Shown piece by piece: positions 44,285-52,695 of a stretch of 58,649 nucleotides of DNA. The position numbers and the translations under genes were made by a program. The first letter of the stretch is position 1; every line of letters begins with the position of its first letter. The notes under the pieces were generated by a model. That model saw only the letters and a program-made list of their open reading frames with translations, made no database searches and was not told where the DNA came from. The stretch is from Thermodesulfovibrionia bacterium (lineage in GTDB: Bacteria > Nitrospirota > Thermodesulfovibrionia > UBA6902), in contig JAGVNU010000036.1 in the NCBI GenBank assembly GCA_020053105.1, positions 1-58,649 of the forward strand, read 5' to 3'.

Positions 44285-45601
44285 CTATATATGAACATCT
44301 CTCTTCCCTGCCTCTATAAGTTTGAATCTCTCTGAAAGGCCGTTAGAACTTTTCGCGATTTCCTCATTTAATATTTTTATCAACCGTTCTTTCAATTCAC
44401 CTGAAGCACAGTCTTCTACGTACTCCTTAAGAGACAGTACCGCATTTTCATGACAGAAGTTTTTTATGGCCGTCTCCTCGGCAAGGTGTTTAAACTTCTC
44501 ACCGCTTCTGCCTTCCCTGTAGCACGCGGTGCAGAGACTCGGCATGAGTCCAAGGCTTGCGATCTTCTCCATGACCTCTTCAAGGCCCCTCGTGTCACCG
44601 ATCTCAAACTGTTCCGTGTCGCCTGCCTTCATATAGCCCCACGGGCTGGTCTTTGAACCTGCTGATATCTGAGACGCGCCCAGGGACAATAATTCATCTC
44701 TCAACCCTGCCGGTTCCCTTGTAGAAACCACTACACCGACATAAGGGAGCGCAAGCCTGTAAATGGCCACTATCTTTCTGAAGTCTTCATCAGTAACGCG
44801 ATACTTCAGATGGTCCGCTGCAGAACCCTGCGCAGGCTGCAGCCTTGGAACAGAAAGGGTGTGAGGGCCAAAGCCATATTTATTGATGAGCCTCCGGCAA
44901 TGGGCAATTAACGCGGCCACATCCCACCGCCAGTCATAAAGACCGAGCAGTACACCCATGCCGACGTCTTCAAAACCGGCCTCTACAGCCCGGTCCATTA
45001 CTCCCAGACGCCATGCGTAATCCGCCTTCATCCCGGTCCGGTGCAAGCGCCTGTATGAGGGCATATGGTAAGTCTCCTGAAAGCATTGGTAAACACCGAC
45101 CCCCGACGCCTTAAGTCTCCTGAAATCCTCCACGCTCATCGGAGCGGAGTTTACGTGAAGTATACGGACGCCTGTATTGTCATAAATTGCCTTTACAATT
45201 TTTTCCAGATAGTCAATGCCGGTGATCTTTGCATGTTCACTCGCAACAAGCAGAAGCCTCTTATAACCTCTGTTTGCAAGCAATGAAGCTTCTTCTACGG
45301 CCTCATTTACTGTAAGTGTCTTTCTTACCGCATTCTTATTTCCCTTTCTGAAACCGCAATACAGGCAGTCATTCACGCATTCATTTGACAGGTAAAGCGG
45401 GGCGAACAAGACAATCCTCCTGCCGTAAACCTTCTCCTTGACCCTGCGCGCCGTATCAAATATCTCAAGCCAGAGTTCTTTATCACTGACATCCAGAAGT
45501 GCCGAGACCTCGGTGAGGTTCAGGGTCTGCAAATCCAGTGACTTTAAAAGGACATCTCTTATGCGGGACATATCAGGTTTTGTCATGCCTTTCTGATCCA
45601 T
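44285..45601 (-). CDS. ThiH/HydG-family radical-SAM tyrosine lyase
   Basis: The 438-residue protein has the radical-SAM motif CX3CX2C (C75, C79, C82 in NECVNDCLYCGF). Its C-terminal domain has a second cluster motif CX2CX22C (C357, C360, C383), the hallmark of HydG, the [FeFe]-hydrogenase maturase; E. coli-type ThiH is shorter (about 377). Both families cleave tyrosine to dehydroglycine and p-cresol. It is first in the thi operon behind a TPP riboswitch, so it probably serves as ThiH. No hydrogenase gene lies in the window. A GGAG site lies just before the ATG. Confidence 0.88.
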   Translation of the reverse strand: MDQKGMTKPDMSRIRDVLLKSLDLQTLNLTEVSALLDVSDKELWLEIFDTARRVKEKVYGRRIVLFAPLYLSNECVNDCLYCGFRKGNKNAVRKTLTVNEAVEEASLLANRGYKRLLLVASEHAKITGIDYLEKIVKAIYDNTGVRILHVNSAPMSVEDFRRLKASGVGVYQCFQETYHMPSYRRLHRTGMKADYAWRLGVMDRAVEAGFEDVGMGVLLGLYDWRWDVAALIAHCRRLINKYGFGPHTLSVPRLQPAQGSAADHLKYRVTDEDFRKIVAIYRLALPYVGVVVSTREPAGLRDELLSLGASQISAGSKTSPWGYMKAGDTEQFEIGDTRGLEEVMEKIASLGLMPSLCTACYREGRSGEKFKHLAEETAIKNFCHENAVLSLKEYVEDCASGELKERLIKILNEEIAKSSNGLSERFKLIEAGKRDVHI

Positions 45602-45613
45602 TTTTCTCCAAAT

Positions 45614-45658
45614 AAAAAAACCGCATTCCCTGAGTAACGATGATCAGAAGGAATACGG
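45614..45658 (-). terminator. riboswitch-controlled terminator before the thi operon
   Basis: On the minus strand CCGTATTCC and GGAATGCGG pair over nine positions (one T-G) and are followed directly by seven Ts, 13 bp before the thiH-like start. It is placed as the expression platform of the TPP riboswitch. Confidence 0.8.
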
Positions 45659-45677
45659 ATAAGCCATCAATTATTTC

Positions 45678-45762
45678 CTTTCCTCCGCTGGCATTAACCA
45701 GATCAGGTTCAAGGGGTCTCCCGAATCTTCGGGACTCTCAGGCATTGCCTCCCCCAGGGTAG
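45678..45762 (-). promoter_or_regulatory. TPP (THI-box) riboswitch
   Basis: The minus strand carries the conserved THI-box elements: GGGGGAGGCAATGCCTGAGA (with CTGAGA), a variable P3 hairpin (TCCCGAAGATTCGGGA), ACCCCTTGAACCTGATCTGG and TTAATGCCAGCGGAGGAAAG. It lies upstream of the whole thi operon; TPP binding should favour the terminator at 45614-45658. Confidence 0.96.
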
Positions 45763-45874
45763 TTAGAGTATACCGCTTCAAATGGAGCGTGTCAAGGAAG
45801 GTAAATTGGGCGATAAAACAACTTGCATTCTGCCACATAAGGAAAATTCCCGCGTAAATATTTTATCATTACAA

Positions 45875-46753
45875 ATGCGAATCTCTGCAATAACACTGGC
45901 GGTCTTTCTTATTATCGGGTCAAGCGTGCATGCCTCCGGAGTTTTCCCGCTTGATGTGACTTCTGAATTATTAACCGGAGGCGACATGACTTATACCATC
46001 AGAAATAAGGAGACACTGATTATGCTTGCCAGGGCATACGATCTAGGGTATAACGAAATTGCCGATGCCAACAGGCAGGTTGATCCATGGGTGCCGGCAA
46101 GGGGGACCAGGATAGCGGTCCCGAATACATGGCTGCTGCCTGAGATCATCGATAACGGGATAATAATCAACCTTGCGGAAATGAGACTGTATTGTTTCTT
46201 TTCTAGAGACGGCAACAAATATATTTCAACCTATCCGATAGGCATCGGCAGAGAGGGTTTCAATACCCCGACCGGCATTTACAAGATAACCTTCAAGCAG
46301 AAAGAACCGGTCTGGCGTGTCCCGGAGGACATAAAAAAAGAACAACCCGACCTGCCGGATTTTGTTCCCCCCGGCCCTGATAATCCGCTCGGCAAATTCT
46401 GGCTGCAGCTCTCAGTTAACGGCTATGGAATCCATGGGACCAACAAGCCATATGGAGTCGGACGCAGGGTCAGCCACGGCTGTATAAGGCTCTATCCGGA
46501 GGACATAGAATTGCTGGCAGCATTTGTGGAACCGGGAACGCCTGTCAAGATCATTAATGAAGCAGTGAAAGTCGGCACGCATAACAACAAAGTCTATATA
46601 GAAGTGCATCGCTCGGAAGAAAAAGTGGCCGGGCTTGTTCAAATGGCAGGAGAAAAACTCAGCAGGAAGCGCCTGCTTAAATATGTTGATACCCAATTAA
46701 TGATACTCGCCATAGAAAGTGCTACAGGGCTTCCCGCCGTAATTTCAAAATAG
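45875..46753 (+). CDS. L,D-transpeptidase with LysM domain (ErfK/YbiS family)
   Basis: I use ATG 45875 (MRISAITLAVFLII), because it starts a clean signal peptide; an earlier in-frame Met would put charged sequence before it. The 292-residue protein has a LysM-like segment (about 45-85: TYTIRNKETLIMLARAYDL) and a YkuD catalytic domain with HGTNKPYGVGRRVSHGCIRL, including the nucleophilic cysteine in SHGCIRL. It acts on peptidoglycan and in related enzymes attaches Braun lipoprotein. A matching lipoprotein is encoded tail-to-tail next to it. Confidence 0.92.
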   Translation: MRISAITLAVFLIIGSSVHASGVFPLDVTSELLTGGDMTYTIRNKETLIMLARAYDLGYNEIADANRQVDPWVPARGTRIAVPNTWLLPEIIDNGIIINLAEMRLYCFFSRDGNKYISTYPIGIGREGFNTPTGIYKITFKQKEPVWRVPEDIKKEQPDLPDFVPPGPDNPLGKFWLQLSVNGYGIHGTNKPYGVGRRVSHGCIRLYPEDIELLAAFVEPGTPVKIINEAVKVGTHNNKVYIEVHRSEEKVAGLVQMAGEKLSRKRLLKYVDTQLMILAIESATGLPAVISK

Positions 46754-47122
46754 TTACTTCCTCTGTTTCATTTCAAATGCCTTGATAGATTTTTCAGCAG
46801 CCAGTGCAGCATCGTCGGCTGATTTTTCCGCCCTGTTTGCCGCCCTCTCGGCCCTGTCAGCAGCGCTCTCCGACTTTGATGCCGCTGTCTCGGCTTTTGC
46901 AGCCGAGCTTTCCGCCTTAGCAGCAGACTGCGTTGCGGCCTGGGCCTGCTGTGACGCCATATCAGCAGCAGAGCTCGCTGATGCAGCAGAGGCCTTTGCC
47001 TCTTTTGCAGCATTGATCGCGCTTTCCAGAAGCGCCTTGTCCTCGGCTTTCAATGTATAGGTGCCCGCGCATCCGGCCATTGCCAGGACAGAAAGACTTA
47101 AAACAATAATTAACAATCTCAT
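46754..47122 (-). CDS. Braun-type alanine-zipper lipoprotein ending in RK
   Basis: The 122-residue protein has a lipobox LAMAGC (C18) and a long alanine-rich heptad region (about 35-110, repeats such as AAKAESSAAKAETAA) that should form a trimeric coiled coil. The C-terminus is KAFEMKQRK; E. coli Lpp also ends in RK, and that lysine is linked to peptidoglycan by L,D-transpeptidases. The neighbouring gene is such an enzyme, with adjacent stop codons. It is larger than Lpp (58 residues mature). GGAGGGGAAC precedes the ATG. Confidence 0.85.
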   Translation of the reverse strand: MRLLIIVLSLSVLAMAGCAGTYTLKAEDKALLESAINAAKEAKASAASASSAADMASQQAQAATQSAAKAESSAAKAETAASKSESAADRAERAANRAEKSADDAALAAEKSIKAFEMKQRK

Positions 47123-47423
47123 GTTCCCCTCCGATTTCTGAAAATATTATCTTTTAAAAAAAGATATTAATATATACATATCCTATTATTTGCAGTTTTG
47201 CAACTTTTTTTACCCCATGAATATTATCAATACAGACAGAGGAGACTGGAGTTGATAATTCATCTCGATACCTTAAGCGCAGAATTTCACGTGCAATAAA
47301 AATATTTACTCAGCGGTATAAAGGACAATAACCTGCAATATACTTTCAATGTCTTATCGAATTATGAAGTATTAAATTCAGTCTCCTCTGTCTGACACCT
47401 GCAATCATTAGAACAGATCTCAC
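47123..47423. other. intergenic region with inverted-repeat element A
   Basis: These 301 bp between the lipoprotein and aconitase genes (both on the minus strand) hold one 162-bp inverted-repeat element and the AT-rich promoter region of the lipoprotein. I see no gene. Confidence 0.6.
47233..47394. repeat. long inverted-repeat element, copy A (162 bp)
   Basis: The ends CAGACAGAGGAGACTG and CAGTCTCCTCTGTCTG are exact complements and the complementarity continues inward with few mismatches for about 37 bp. Inside are CTCGATACCTTAAGCGCAG on the left and AATGTCTTATCGAATT on the right. These inner motifs recur in copies B and C. Confidence 0.85.
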
Positions 47424-49340
47424 TCACTTTGCCCTGACATAATTAAGCAGCCCGCCCGCGAGAATTATTCCCCGCTGTCTGTCTGTGAGGCCATGCTCCG
47501 ACCGGTGGGTCCTTCCGGTCTTAACATCTATAAATGTAATTTCATCTGATTCCTTCACTTCCTTCGCAAGGGAAGGCAGCTCGATTTCAGCATCCTGATC
47601 TATGGAATCATAGACGTCCGGGGAAATGGTAAGCGGCAGGATGCCGAAGTTAATCAGATTGTCTTTATGAATTCGCGCAAAGGATTTTGCAAACACCACC
47701 TTGATCCCAAGATACATCGGCGCCAGTGCAGCATGTTCCCTGCTTGAGCCCTGACCGTAGTTCATTCCTCCAAGTACTACGCCTCCGCCCGATGCCTTGG
47801 CCCTTGCGGGGAATGACGCGTCCACTTTTGAAAAAACATATTCTGAAATCGCCGGGATATTCGACCTCAAAGGCAGTATCTTGGCCCCGGCAGGCATGAT
47901 ATCATCCGTTGTAATATTGTCTCCCACCTTCAGGACGACTTTTGTTCTCAGAGACTTCTCAAGCGCCCCCTTTACCGGAAAGGGTTTTATGTTGGGGCCC
48001 CTTTCAATAATGACCTTTGCAGGTCTTTCTGAAGGGGGAAGTATCATTGAGTCATCTATGACAAATTTTTCAGGGAGGGTAAAACTGAGCGGCCCTTTTA
48101 TCATGTCGCGGGGGTCGGTAATCTTTCCTGTAATCGCAGATACGGCCGCTGTCAACGGGCTGCAGAGGTAAACCTGGTCATTGGCTGTGCCGCTTCTCCC
48201 AGGGAAATTCCTGTTGAAAGTCCTGAGCGAAACAGTGCCCGTAGCCGGTGACTGTCCCATCCCTATGCATGGGCCGCAGGAACATTCAAGCACCCTGGCC
48301 CCGGCAGAGATGAGGTCCGATAACGCGCCGTTTTCAGTGATCATCCTGAGAGCCTGGCGCGAACCCGGACTTATTGCAAGACTCACATCAGGGTGCACCT
48401 TATGTCCTTTGAGTATCCTGGCTGCAAGCATGAGATCAGAGTAGGAGGAATTAACGCAGCTTCCGATACACACCTGACCGACAGGCGTCCCTTCTATATC
48501 CCTTACACGTTTAACTTTATCCGGGCTCGAAGGAGCTGCAACAAGCGGCTCAAGTTTGCTGAGGTCGATGATTATCTCTTCATCATACTCTGCGCCGGCA
48601 TCGGGTTTAAGTTCTGTCCAGTCTTTCCCGCGCTTCTGCGCCTTTAAAAAAGCCTTTGTCTGTTCATCTGAAGGGAAGATCGAAGACGTTGCCCCGAGCT
48701 CCGCCCCCATGTTTGTAATCGTGGCCCTTTCAGGCACAGTCAGACTTTTCAGTCCTTCACCGCTGTATTCAATTATTTTGCCTACGCCGCCCTTGACAGT
48801 CATGAGCCTGAGGACCTCAAGAATTATGTCCTTTGCGGACACTCCTTTTCTGCATTTCTTTTTCAGTGTCACACGTACAACCCGCGGCATTACCATGTAG
48901 AAAGGCTCTCCGGCCATAGCCAGCGCCACGTTGAGTCCGCCCGCGCCGATGGCAAGCATGCCCAATGCCCCTGCATTCGGCGTGTGGCTGTCCGAACCGA
49001 GAAGTGTTTGTCCCGGTTTTGCAAACCTCTCCAGGTGTACCTGATGGCAGATGCCGTTTCCGGGCTTTGAAAAATATATGCCGTATTTGGCGGCTATGGT
49101 CCTCAGGAACCTGTGGTCGTCCGCGTTTTCAAAACCGGTCTGAAGCGTATTGTGGTCCACGTAACTGACAGACAGCTTTGTCCTTACTTTCGGTATCCCC
49201 ATGGCCTCGAATTCAAGATACGCCATAGTTCCCGTTGCGTCCTGGGTCAGTGTCTGGTCTATTGATATGGCGATTTCCCCGCCTGCCTTCATTTCTCCTG
49301 ATACAAGATGTGATGATATGAGTTTCTGTGCTGCGTTCAT
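47424..49340 (-). CDS. aconitate hydratase
   Basis: I set the start at 49340 (MNAAQKLISSHLVSGEM), with GAGGAG seven bases upstream; a further 26 codons upstream are in frame but unlike the family. The 638-residue enzyme has 4Fe-4S ligands in IGSCVNS and CSCGPCIGMG and active-site segments SDSHTPNAGALGMLAIGAGG, FPGRSGT and YGQGSSREHAAL. It is the compact bacterial aconitase of anaerobes, interconverting citrate and isocitrate. Confidence 0.94.
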   Translation of the reverse strand: MNAAQKLISSHLVSGEMKAGGEIAISIDQTLTQDATGTMAYLEFEAMGIPKVRTKLSVSYVDHNTLQTGFENADDHRFLRTIAAKYGIYFSKPGNGICHQVHLERFAKPGQTLLGSDSHTPNAGALGMLAIGAGGLNVALAMAGEPFYMVMPRVVRVTLKKKCRKGVSAKDIILEVLRLMTVKGGVGKIIEYSGEGLKSLTVPERATITNMGAELGATSSIFPSDEQTKAFLKAQKRGKDWTELKPDAGAEYDEEIIIDLSKLEPLVAAPSSPDKVKRVRDIEGTPVGQVCIGSCVNSSYSDLMLAARILKGHKVHPDVSLAISPGSRQALRMITENGALSDLISAGARVLECSCGPCIGMGQSPATGTVSLRTFNRNFPGRSGTANDQVYLCSPLTAAVSAITGKITDPRDMIKGPLSFTLPEKFVIDDSMILPPSERPAKVIIERGPNIKPFPVKGALEKSLRTKVVLKVGDNITTDDIMPAGAKILPLRSNIPAISEYVFSKVDASFPARAKASGGGVVLGGMNYGQGSSREHAALAPMYLGIKVVFAKSFARIHKDNLINFGILPLTISPDVYDSIDQDAEIELPSLAKEVKESDEITFIDVKTGRTHRSEHGLTDRQRGIILAGGLLNYVRAK

Positions 49341-49523
49341 GTAAAATCTCCTCTGAAGTGAAATGGGAATAATTTGATTGAAGTAAAGTTTAATGCAAGC
49401 CGATGATTTTTTCAACAAAGCAAATACCGCAGATCATGGTCCGGCATTTTATGCTTCCACCCTCTGCCTCTGTCATGTATAATTAATTTCATATTATAAA
49501 AATCATCCCGAAGGAGACCGAAC

Positions 49524-50186
49524 ATGGACACCATTGAATGCATCAGGACCAGAAAAAGCATAAGGGGCTTTAAGCCGCAGCCGGTCCTGAAAGATATCTT
49601 AAATGAAATTCTGGAGACTGCAGTGTGGAGCCCGTCATACAAAAACAGCCAGCCCTGGGAGGTGATCATCCTTTCAGGCGGGAAAAAAGAGGAACTGTCA
49701 AAGATGCTCGTGGGGCTTTATGAAAAAGGAACGCCGCCCTGTCCCGATATACCAGAGCCGAAGGTATGGCCTGAGGCGGAGAGCGCGCGAATCGCCGATC
49801 TTTACAGGAGTCGCGCCGAGGCATCAGGGATAAACTTTGATGACCCTGAGGTACTGAAGAAGGCAAAGATCGCGAACTTCAGGTTCTACAGGGCGCCCCA
49901 TGCCATTTACCTTTTTCAGGATGCATCCTTAACACCGTGGTCGCTGTTTGACCTCGGCCTTTTCGCCCAGAGCCTGATGCTTTCCGCGCACGCAAAAGGC
50001 ATTGGAACTGTGCCCCAGGCCTTTGCCACAGATTACGCGCAGGACATAAAGCGGTTCTTGAATATCCCGGAGACAAAAAGACTCGTCCTCGGCATATCCA
50101 TAGGCTATCCAGACCCCGATTCACCTGTGAACACCTTCAGGACAAACAGAGTGGATATATCAGAAATAGTAAAGTGGATAGAATAA
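49524..50186 (+). CDS. nitroreductase-family flavoprotein
   Basis: The 220-residue protein has the FMN-binding start CIRTRKSIRGFKPQPV, WSPSYKNSQPWEVIIL and the C-terminal FLNIPETKRLVLGISIGYPD. Such enzymes reduce nitro compounds, quinones or flavins; the substrate here is unknown. A GAAGGAG site and a TATAAT box (49478-49483) precede it. Its stop codon lies within the left arm of the inverted-repeat element C. Confidence 0.9.
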   Translation: MDTIECIRTRKSIRGFKPQPVLKDILNEILETAVWSPSYKNSQPWEVIILSGGKKEELSKMLVGLYEKGTPPCPDIPEPKVWPEAESARIADLYRSRAEASGINFDDPEVLKKAKIANFRFYRAPHAIYLFQDASLTPWSLFDLGLFAQSLMLSAHAKGIGTVPQAFATDYAQDIKRFLNIPETKRLVLGISIGYPDPDSPVNTFRTNRVDISEIVKWIE

Positions 50187-50333
50187 TGCAGGCGTTGGTA
50201 AATAATTTATTTTTCGATACCGTAAACGCAATTTCAATCAAGGTATTGATACATATTTCAATCAAAGCTGCATGCATAATTTAATAATGAGTTCATCGAG
50301 TTAAATAGATTATTTACCAATGACTGCATTATT
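50182..50333. repeat. long inverted-repeat element, copy C (152 bp)
   Basis: The ends AATAATGCAG and CTGCATTATT are complementary, and the arms continue TTGGTAAATAAT with few mismatches. The outer sequence differs from copies A and B but still pairs with itself. The inner motifs TTCGATACCGTAAACGCA and AATGAGTTCATCGAGTT match theirs. It exactly fills the gap between two convergent genes and includes both stop codons. Confidence 0.8.
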
Positions 50334-50976
50334 GAAACAACCTGACAATTTCAAGCCCCTGCTGCAGGAAAGACGGGAGATCCTCCGGGCTTATCCGCTT
50401 TCCATTCCTGTAATAAAGCAGCCTGCCGCCTTTTACCTCAACAGTAAGCCCCTTATGATTTGCAAAATATGAAAGGACCGTGTCGGAGAAAACCTTTCTC
50501 ACGGCGTTTTCATCTTCACTTATCAGAGCATAAGCTTCAGAGAAGCCGCTGCGAAAAGGAAAATCAATCCCCTTTTTTTTGCTGAGTGCTCCAAAGACCC
50601 TCCTGAAGATATCATTCGGGTAAATTTCAAATGGCGGGGGATTGAAGCTGCCGGGCTCCATAATAACAACCGACTGACTGCGGGTGGCGGCAGATTGTCC
50701 TACGCCGGTCGTTGAGCTGTAATCAAACATTATTACATGGACACCGTCCATTTCTCCCATTATTAAATTGCTTAACTTCTTTTGTGAATAATCAGAGAAA
50801 AGCAGGAAGTTACTGAACTCTTCATCCGCATTGATATCAGCCCTGGCGGAAAAAGTCAGCCCCCTTTGACGGGCAAACCTCTGCAGGTCCTCACCCCGCT
50901 TTTTTCCGTACTTGTAAGCGGCGAAAAATACAATAATAAAAATTACTGCAATCCAGGGGATGACCCGTGAATCCAT
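50329..50976 (-). CDS. hypothetical protein with N-terminal membrane anchor
   Basis: The 215-residue protein has one N-terminal hydrophobic segment (about 6-22) followed by KYGKKRGEDL, then a soluble alpha/beta domain. Segments include ADINADEEFSNFLLFSDYSQ and VHVIMFDYSSTTGVGQ, a tandem that recalls small membrane-bound proteins of unknown function seen in many Gram-negatives. I cannot name the family. It converges with the nitroreductase gene, and its stop is within the repeat element C. Confidence 0.75.
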   Translation of the reverse strand: MDSRVIPWIAVIFIIVFFAAYKYGKKRGEDLQRFARQRGLTFSARADINADEEFSNFLLFSDYSQKKLSNLIMGEMDGVHVIMFDYSSTTGVGQSAATRSQSVVIMEPGSFNPPPFEIYPNDIFRRVFGALSKKKGIDFPFRSGFSEAYALISEDENAVRKVFSDTVLSYFANHKGLTVEVKGGRLLYYRNGKRISPEDLPSFLQQGLEIVRLFQ

Positions 50977-51142
50977 GACCCTCCATCCAATTACGGATTA
51001 ATTCTGATTATATGACACGGATAAAACATTATCCAGCTGGACTGGATTTAATGGTCTTAAATCTCGTAAAGCGACTTTTCCCTAAAAACCTTATTGCATG
51101 TTATGATAACTGCCATGTTCGGAAGTTCATACAACTGTAAAG

Positions 51143-51174
51143 ACCGCAACGGCTTTCATCGCTGCGGTTTTTTT
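51143..51174 (+). terminator. terminator-like hairpin in the cold-shock gene leader
   Basis: ACCGCA and TGCGGT pair, with two further inner pairs around an 8-nt loop, and are followed by seven Ts. It lies about 50 bp upstream of the csp start on the same strand with no plus-strand gene before it, so it may be a transcription attenuator in the csp leader. Confidence 0.6.
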
Positions 51175-51222
51175 GTGCGCGCTTATTCCGACAATTAAAC
51201 TGTAATAAGGAGGTAAAACAGG

Positions 51223-51423
51223 ATGCCCAGCGGAACAGTAAAATGGTTCAATGAATCCAAGGGATTCGGCTTCATAGCAAGCGAGGACGGAACTGATGTA
51301 TTCGTTCATTATTCATCTATCCAAGGCGACGGACACAAGTCTCTTGCTGAATTTGATTCAGTGAGCTTCGATATTGAAGCAGGGCCGAAAGGTCCCAAGG
51401 CAGTGAATGTAGTAAAACTTTAA
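51223..51423 (+). CDS. cold-shock protein (CspA family)
   Basis: The 66-residue protein is a complete cold-shock domain: [20 protein letters not shown], with RNP1 KGFGFI and RNP2 VFVHY. It binds single-stranded RNA and DNA and acts as an RNA chaperone. A strong AAGGAGG site lies 8 bp before the ATG. It is preceded by a leader with a terminator-like hairpin and followed by a perfect 28-bp palindrome. Confidence 0.96.
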   Translation: MPSGTVKWFNESKGFGFIASEDGTDVFVHYSSIQGDGHKSLAEFDSVSFDIEAGPKGPKAVNVVKL

Positions 51424-51433
51424 ATAATTTGTT

Positions 51434-51461
51434 CAAGCCGCTCAAACGTTTGAGCGGCTTG
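51434..51461. terminator. bidirectional hairpin between convergent genes
   Basis: CAAGCCGCTCAAAC and GTTTGAGCGGCTTG form a perfect 28-bp palindrome 10 bp after csp and 6 bp before the stop of the convergent HD gene. A U tract is weak on both sides. Confidence 0.65.
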
Positions 51462-51467
51462 GGCCAT

Positions 51468-52619
51468 TCATTCTATTACCGGATGTATTCCCTCTGTCGT
51501 GATGCCTTTAATGGTAAAAGCCCGGTCATTGAGAAAATTGGTGAATATGACTGCAAAAGCAATGGCGGCCTCGGCCATAAGCTCTTTTTCGTTATACAGG
51601 TCATTTAATCTGAGCTTGAGCTGCTCCTTTTTTTCAAAATCAAAACAGTTCTTGAAGAGCCCGTCCAGGCTGTGATGCCCTCTGATATTGACGCTCCGGA
51701 TACCGCCCCTGTTGCAGTAGTCCATTACATTCATAAGTATGACTTTCTGCCTTTGAGGGTCCCTCATGTGAAACGCGAAAATGTGGAGCATTATGTTCTG
51801 CGCTTCATTGATACTGGTGATGGCCAGGGAATCAAAAAGGCGGCCTGCCGCATCATCCAGCTCAATATTTTCATGCCGCAGAAGGGACAAAAATACCGAA
51901 TTTTTAAAAAGCTCATAGAGTCTGACGGCATCGTTTATTTTACGTTCCGTATGGTGCGGGCTCCTGGCGTAATGCCCGGCGTGCGTGTCCGTGAACAAGG
52001 CCTCAAATACTACCTGGTAGCAGTCAACACCGGGGATGTCCTCATAAAGGTCCATCCTCAGATCAAGTGTATTGTCCAGTCTGTCCGCCATCTTGACCTT
52101 TAACAATTCAGGCGTGGCCCTTGCCTGATTGATAAGGCTGCTTAAATATTCGATGTACGGCTCGTTTCTGTCCCTGGTCAGAAAATGGATCCTTTCATTG
52201 AGATACCATTTTTCAATGCCGTCTATTTTTTTTATGAGACCCTGATATGTGCCTTCAAGCTTTTGCCAGTATTCTTCCGTATATTTATTTTCCGTTATGT
52301 CTTCATTTTTGTCGTGAAGAAGGGTCGTAAGCAGGTCAAGCGTCGATGTGGAACCGGAGGCCCTGGATAACAATGAAGCCGCCCTGATGGGATGTATGAC
52401 TGCAAAAGGGCCGAGGACACGCCTTTCCTGTCCATAGGCGTCACCCAGATAAATCATTGTCTCTATAATAAGTTCTTCGTCCCTCTGCCCGAACTGGTCC
52501 GGATTCATAAGTGTCAGTACAGCATTCCAGTTGACCGGCGCACCTGACAGCTGGTAGTTCAGGTGAGAAGAAAGAGAAAAGAAATCATGTGTCGTGATGA
52601 TAGGCTGCATATGATTCAC
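51468..52619 (-). CDS. SpoT-like HD-domain phosphohydrolase
   Basis: The 383-residue protein has the HD-domain motif set of RelA/SpoT-type hydrolases: AVIHPIRAASLL, DLLTTLLHDKNEDI and LLKVKMADRLDNTLDLRMD. No ppGpp synthetase, TGS or ACT domain follows; the C-terminal half (about 210-383) is helical and unfamiliar. It may therefore be a hydrolase only, like small alarmone hydrolases, but other nucleotides are possible. The start could also be the internal Met four codons in (MQPIIT). Confidence 0.75.
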   Translation of the reverse strand: MNHMQPIITTHDFFSLSSHLNYQLSGAPVNWNAVLTLMNPDQFGQRDEELIIETMIYLGDAYGQERRVLGPFAVIHPIRAASLLSRASGSTSTLDLLTTLLHDKNEDITENKYTEEYWQKLEGTYQGLIKKIDGIEKWYLNERIHFLTRDRNEPYIEYLSSLINQARATPELLKVKMADRLDNTLDLRMDLYEDIPGVDCYQVVFEALFTDTHAGHYARSPHHTERKINDAVRLYELFKNSVFLSLLRHENIELDDAAGRLFDSLAITSINEAQNIMLHIFAFHMRDPQRQKVILMNVMDYCNRGGIRSVNIRGHHSLDGLFKNCFDFEKKEQLKLRLNDLYNEKELMAEAAIAFAVIFTNFLNDRAFTIKGITTEGIHPVIE

Positions 52620-52695
52620 CCTTATGATTCTGAATGCCTATATAATATGCTTCCCATCTGATATTTTCAAAAAATTAATGCCGCCGCATTCGTAT

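Noticed and set aside
47233..47394. Element A as an insertion sequence
   Set aside because: It is only 162 bp with no transposase and no visible target duplication, so it is reported as a structured repeat.
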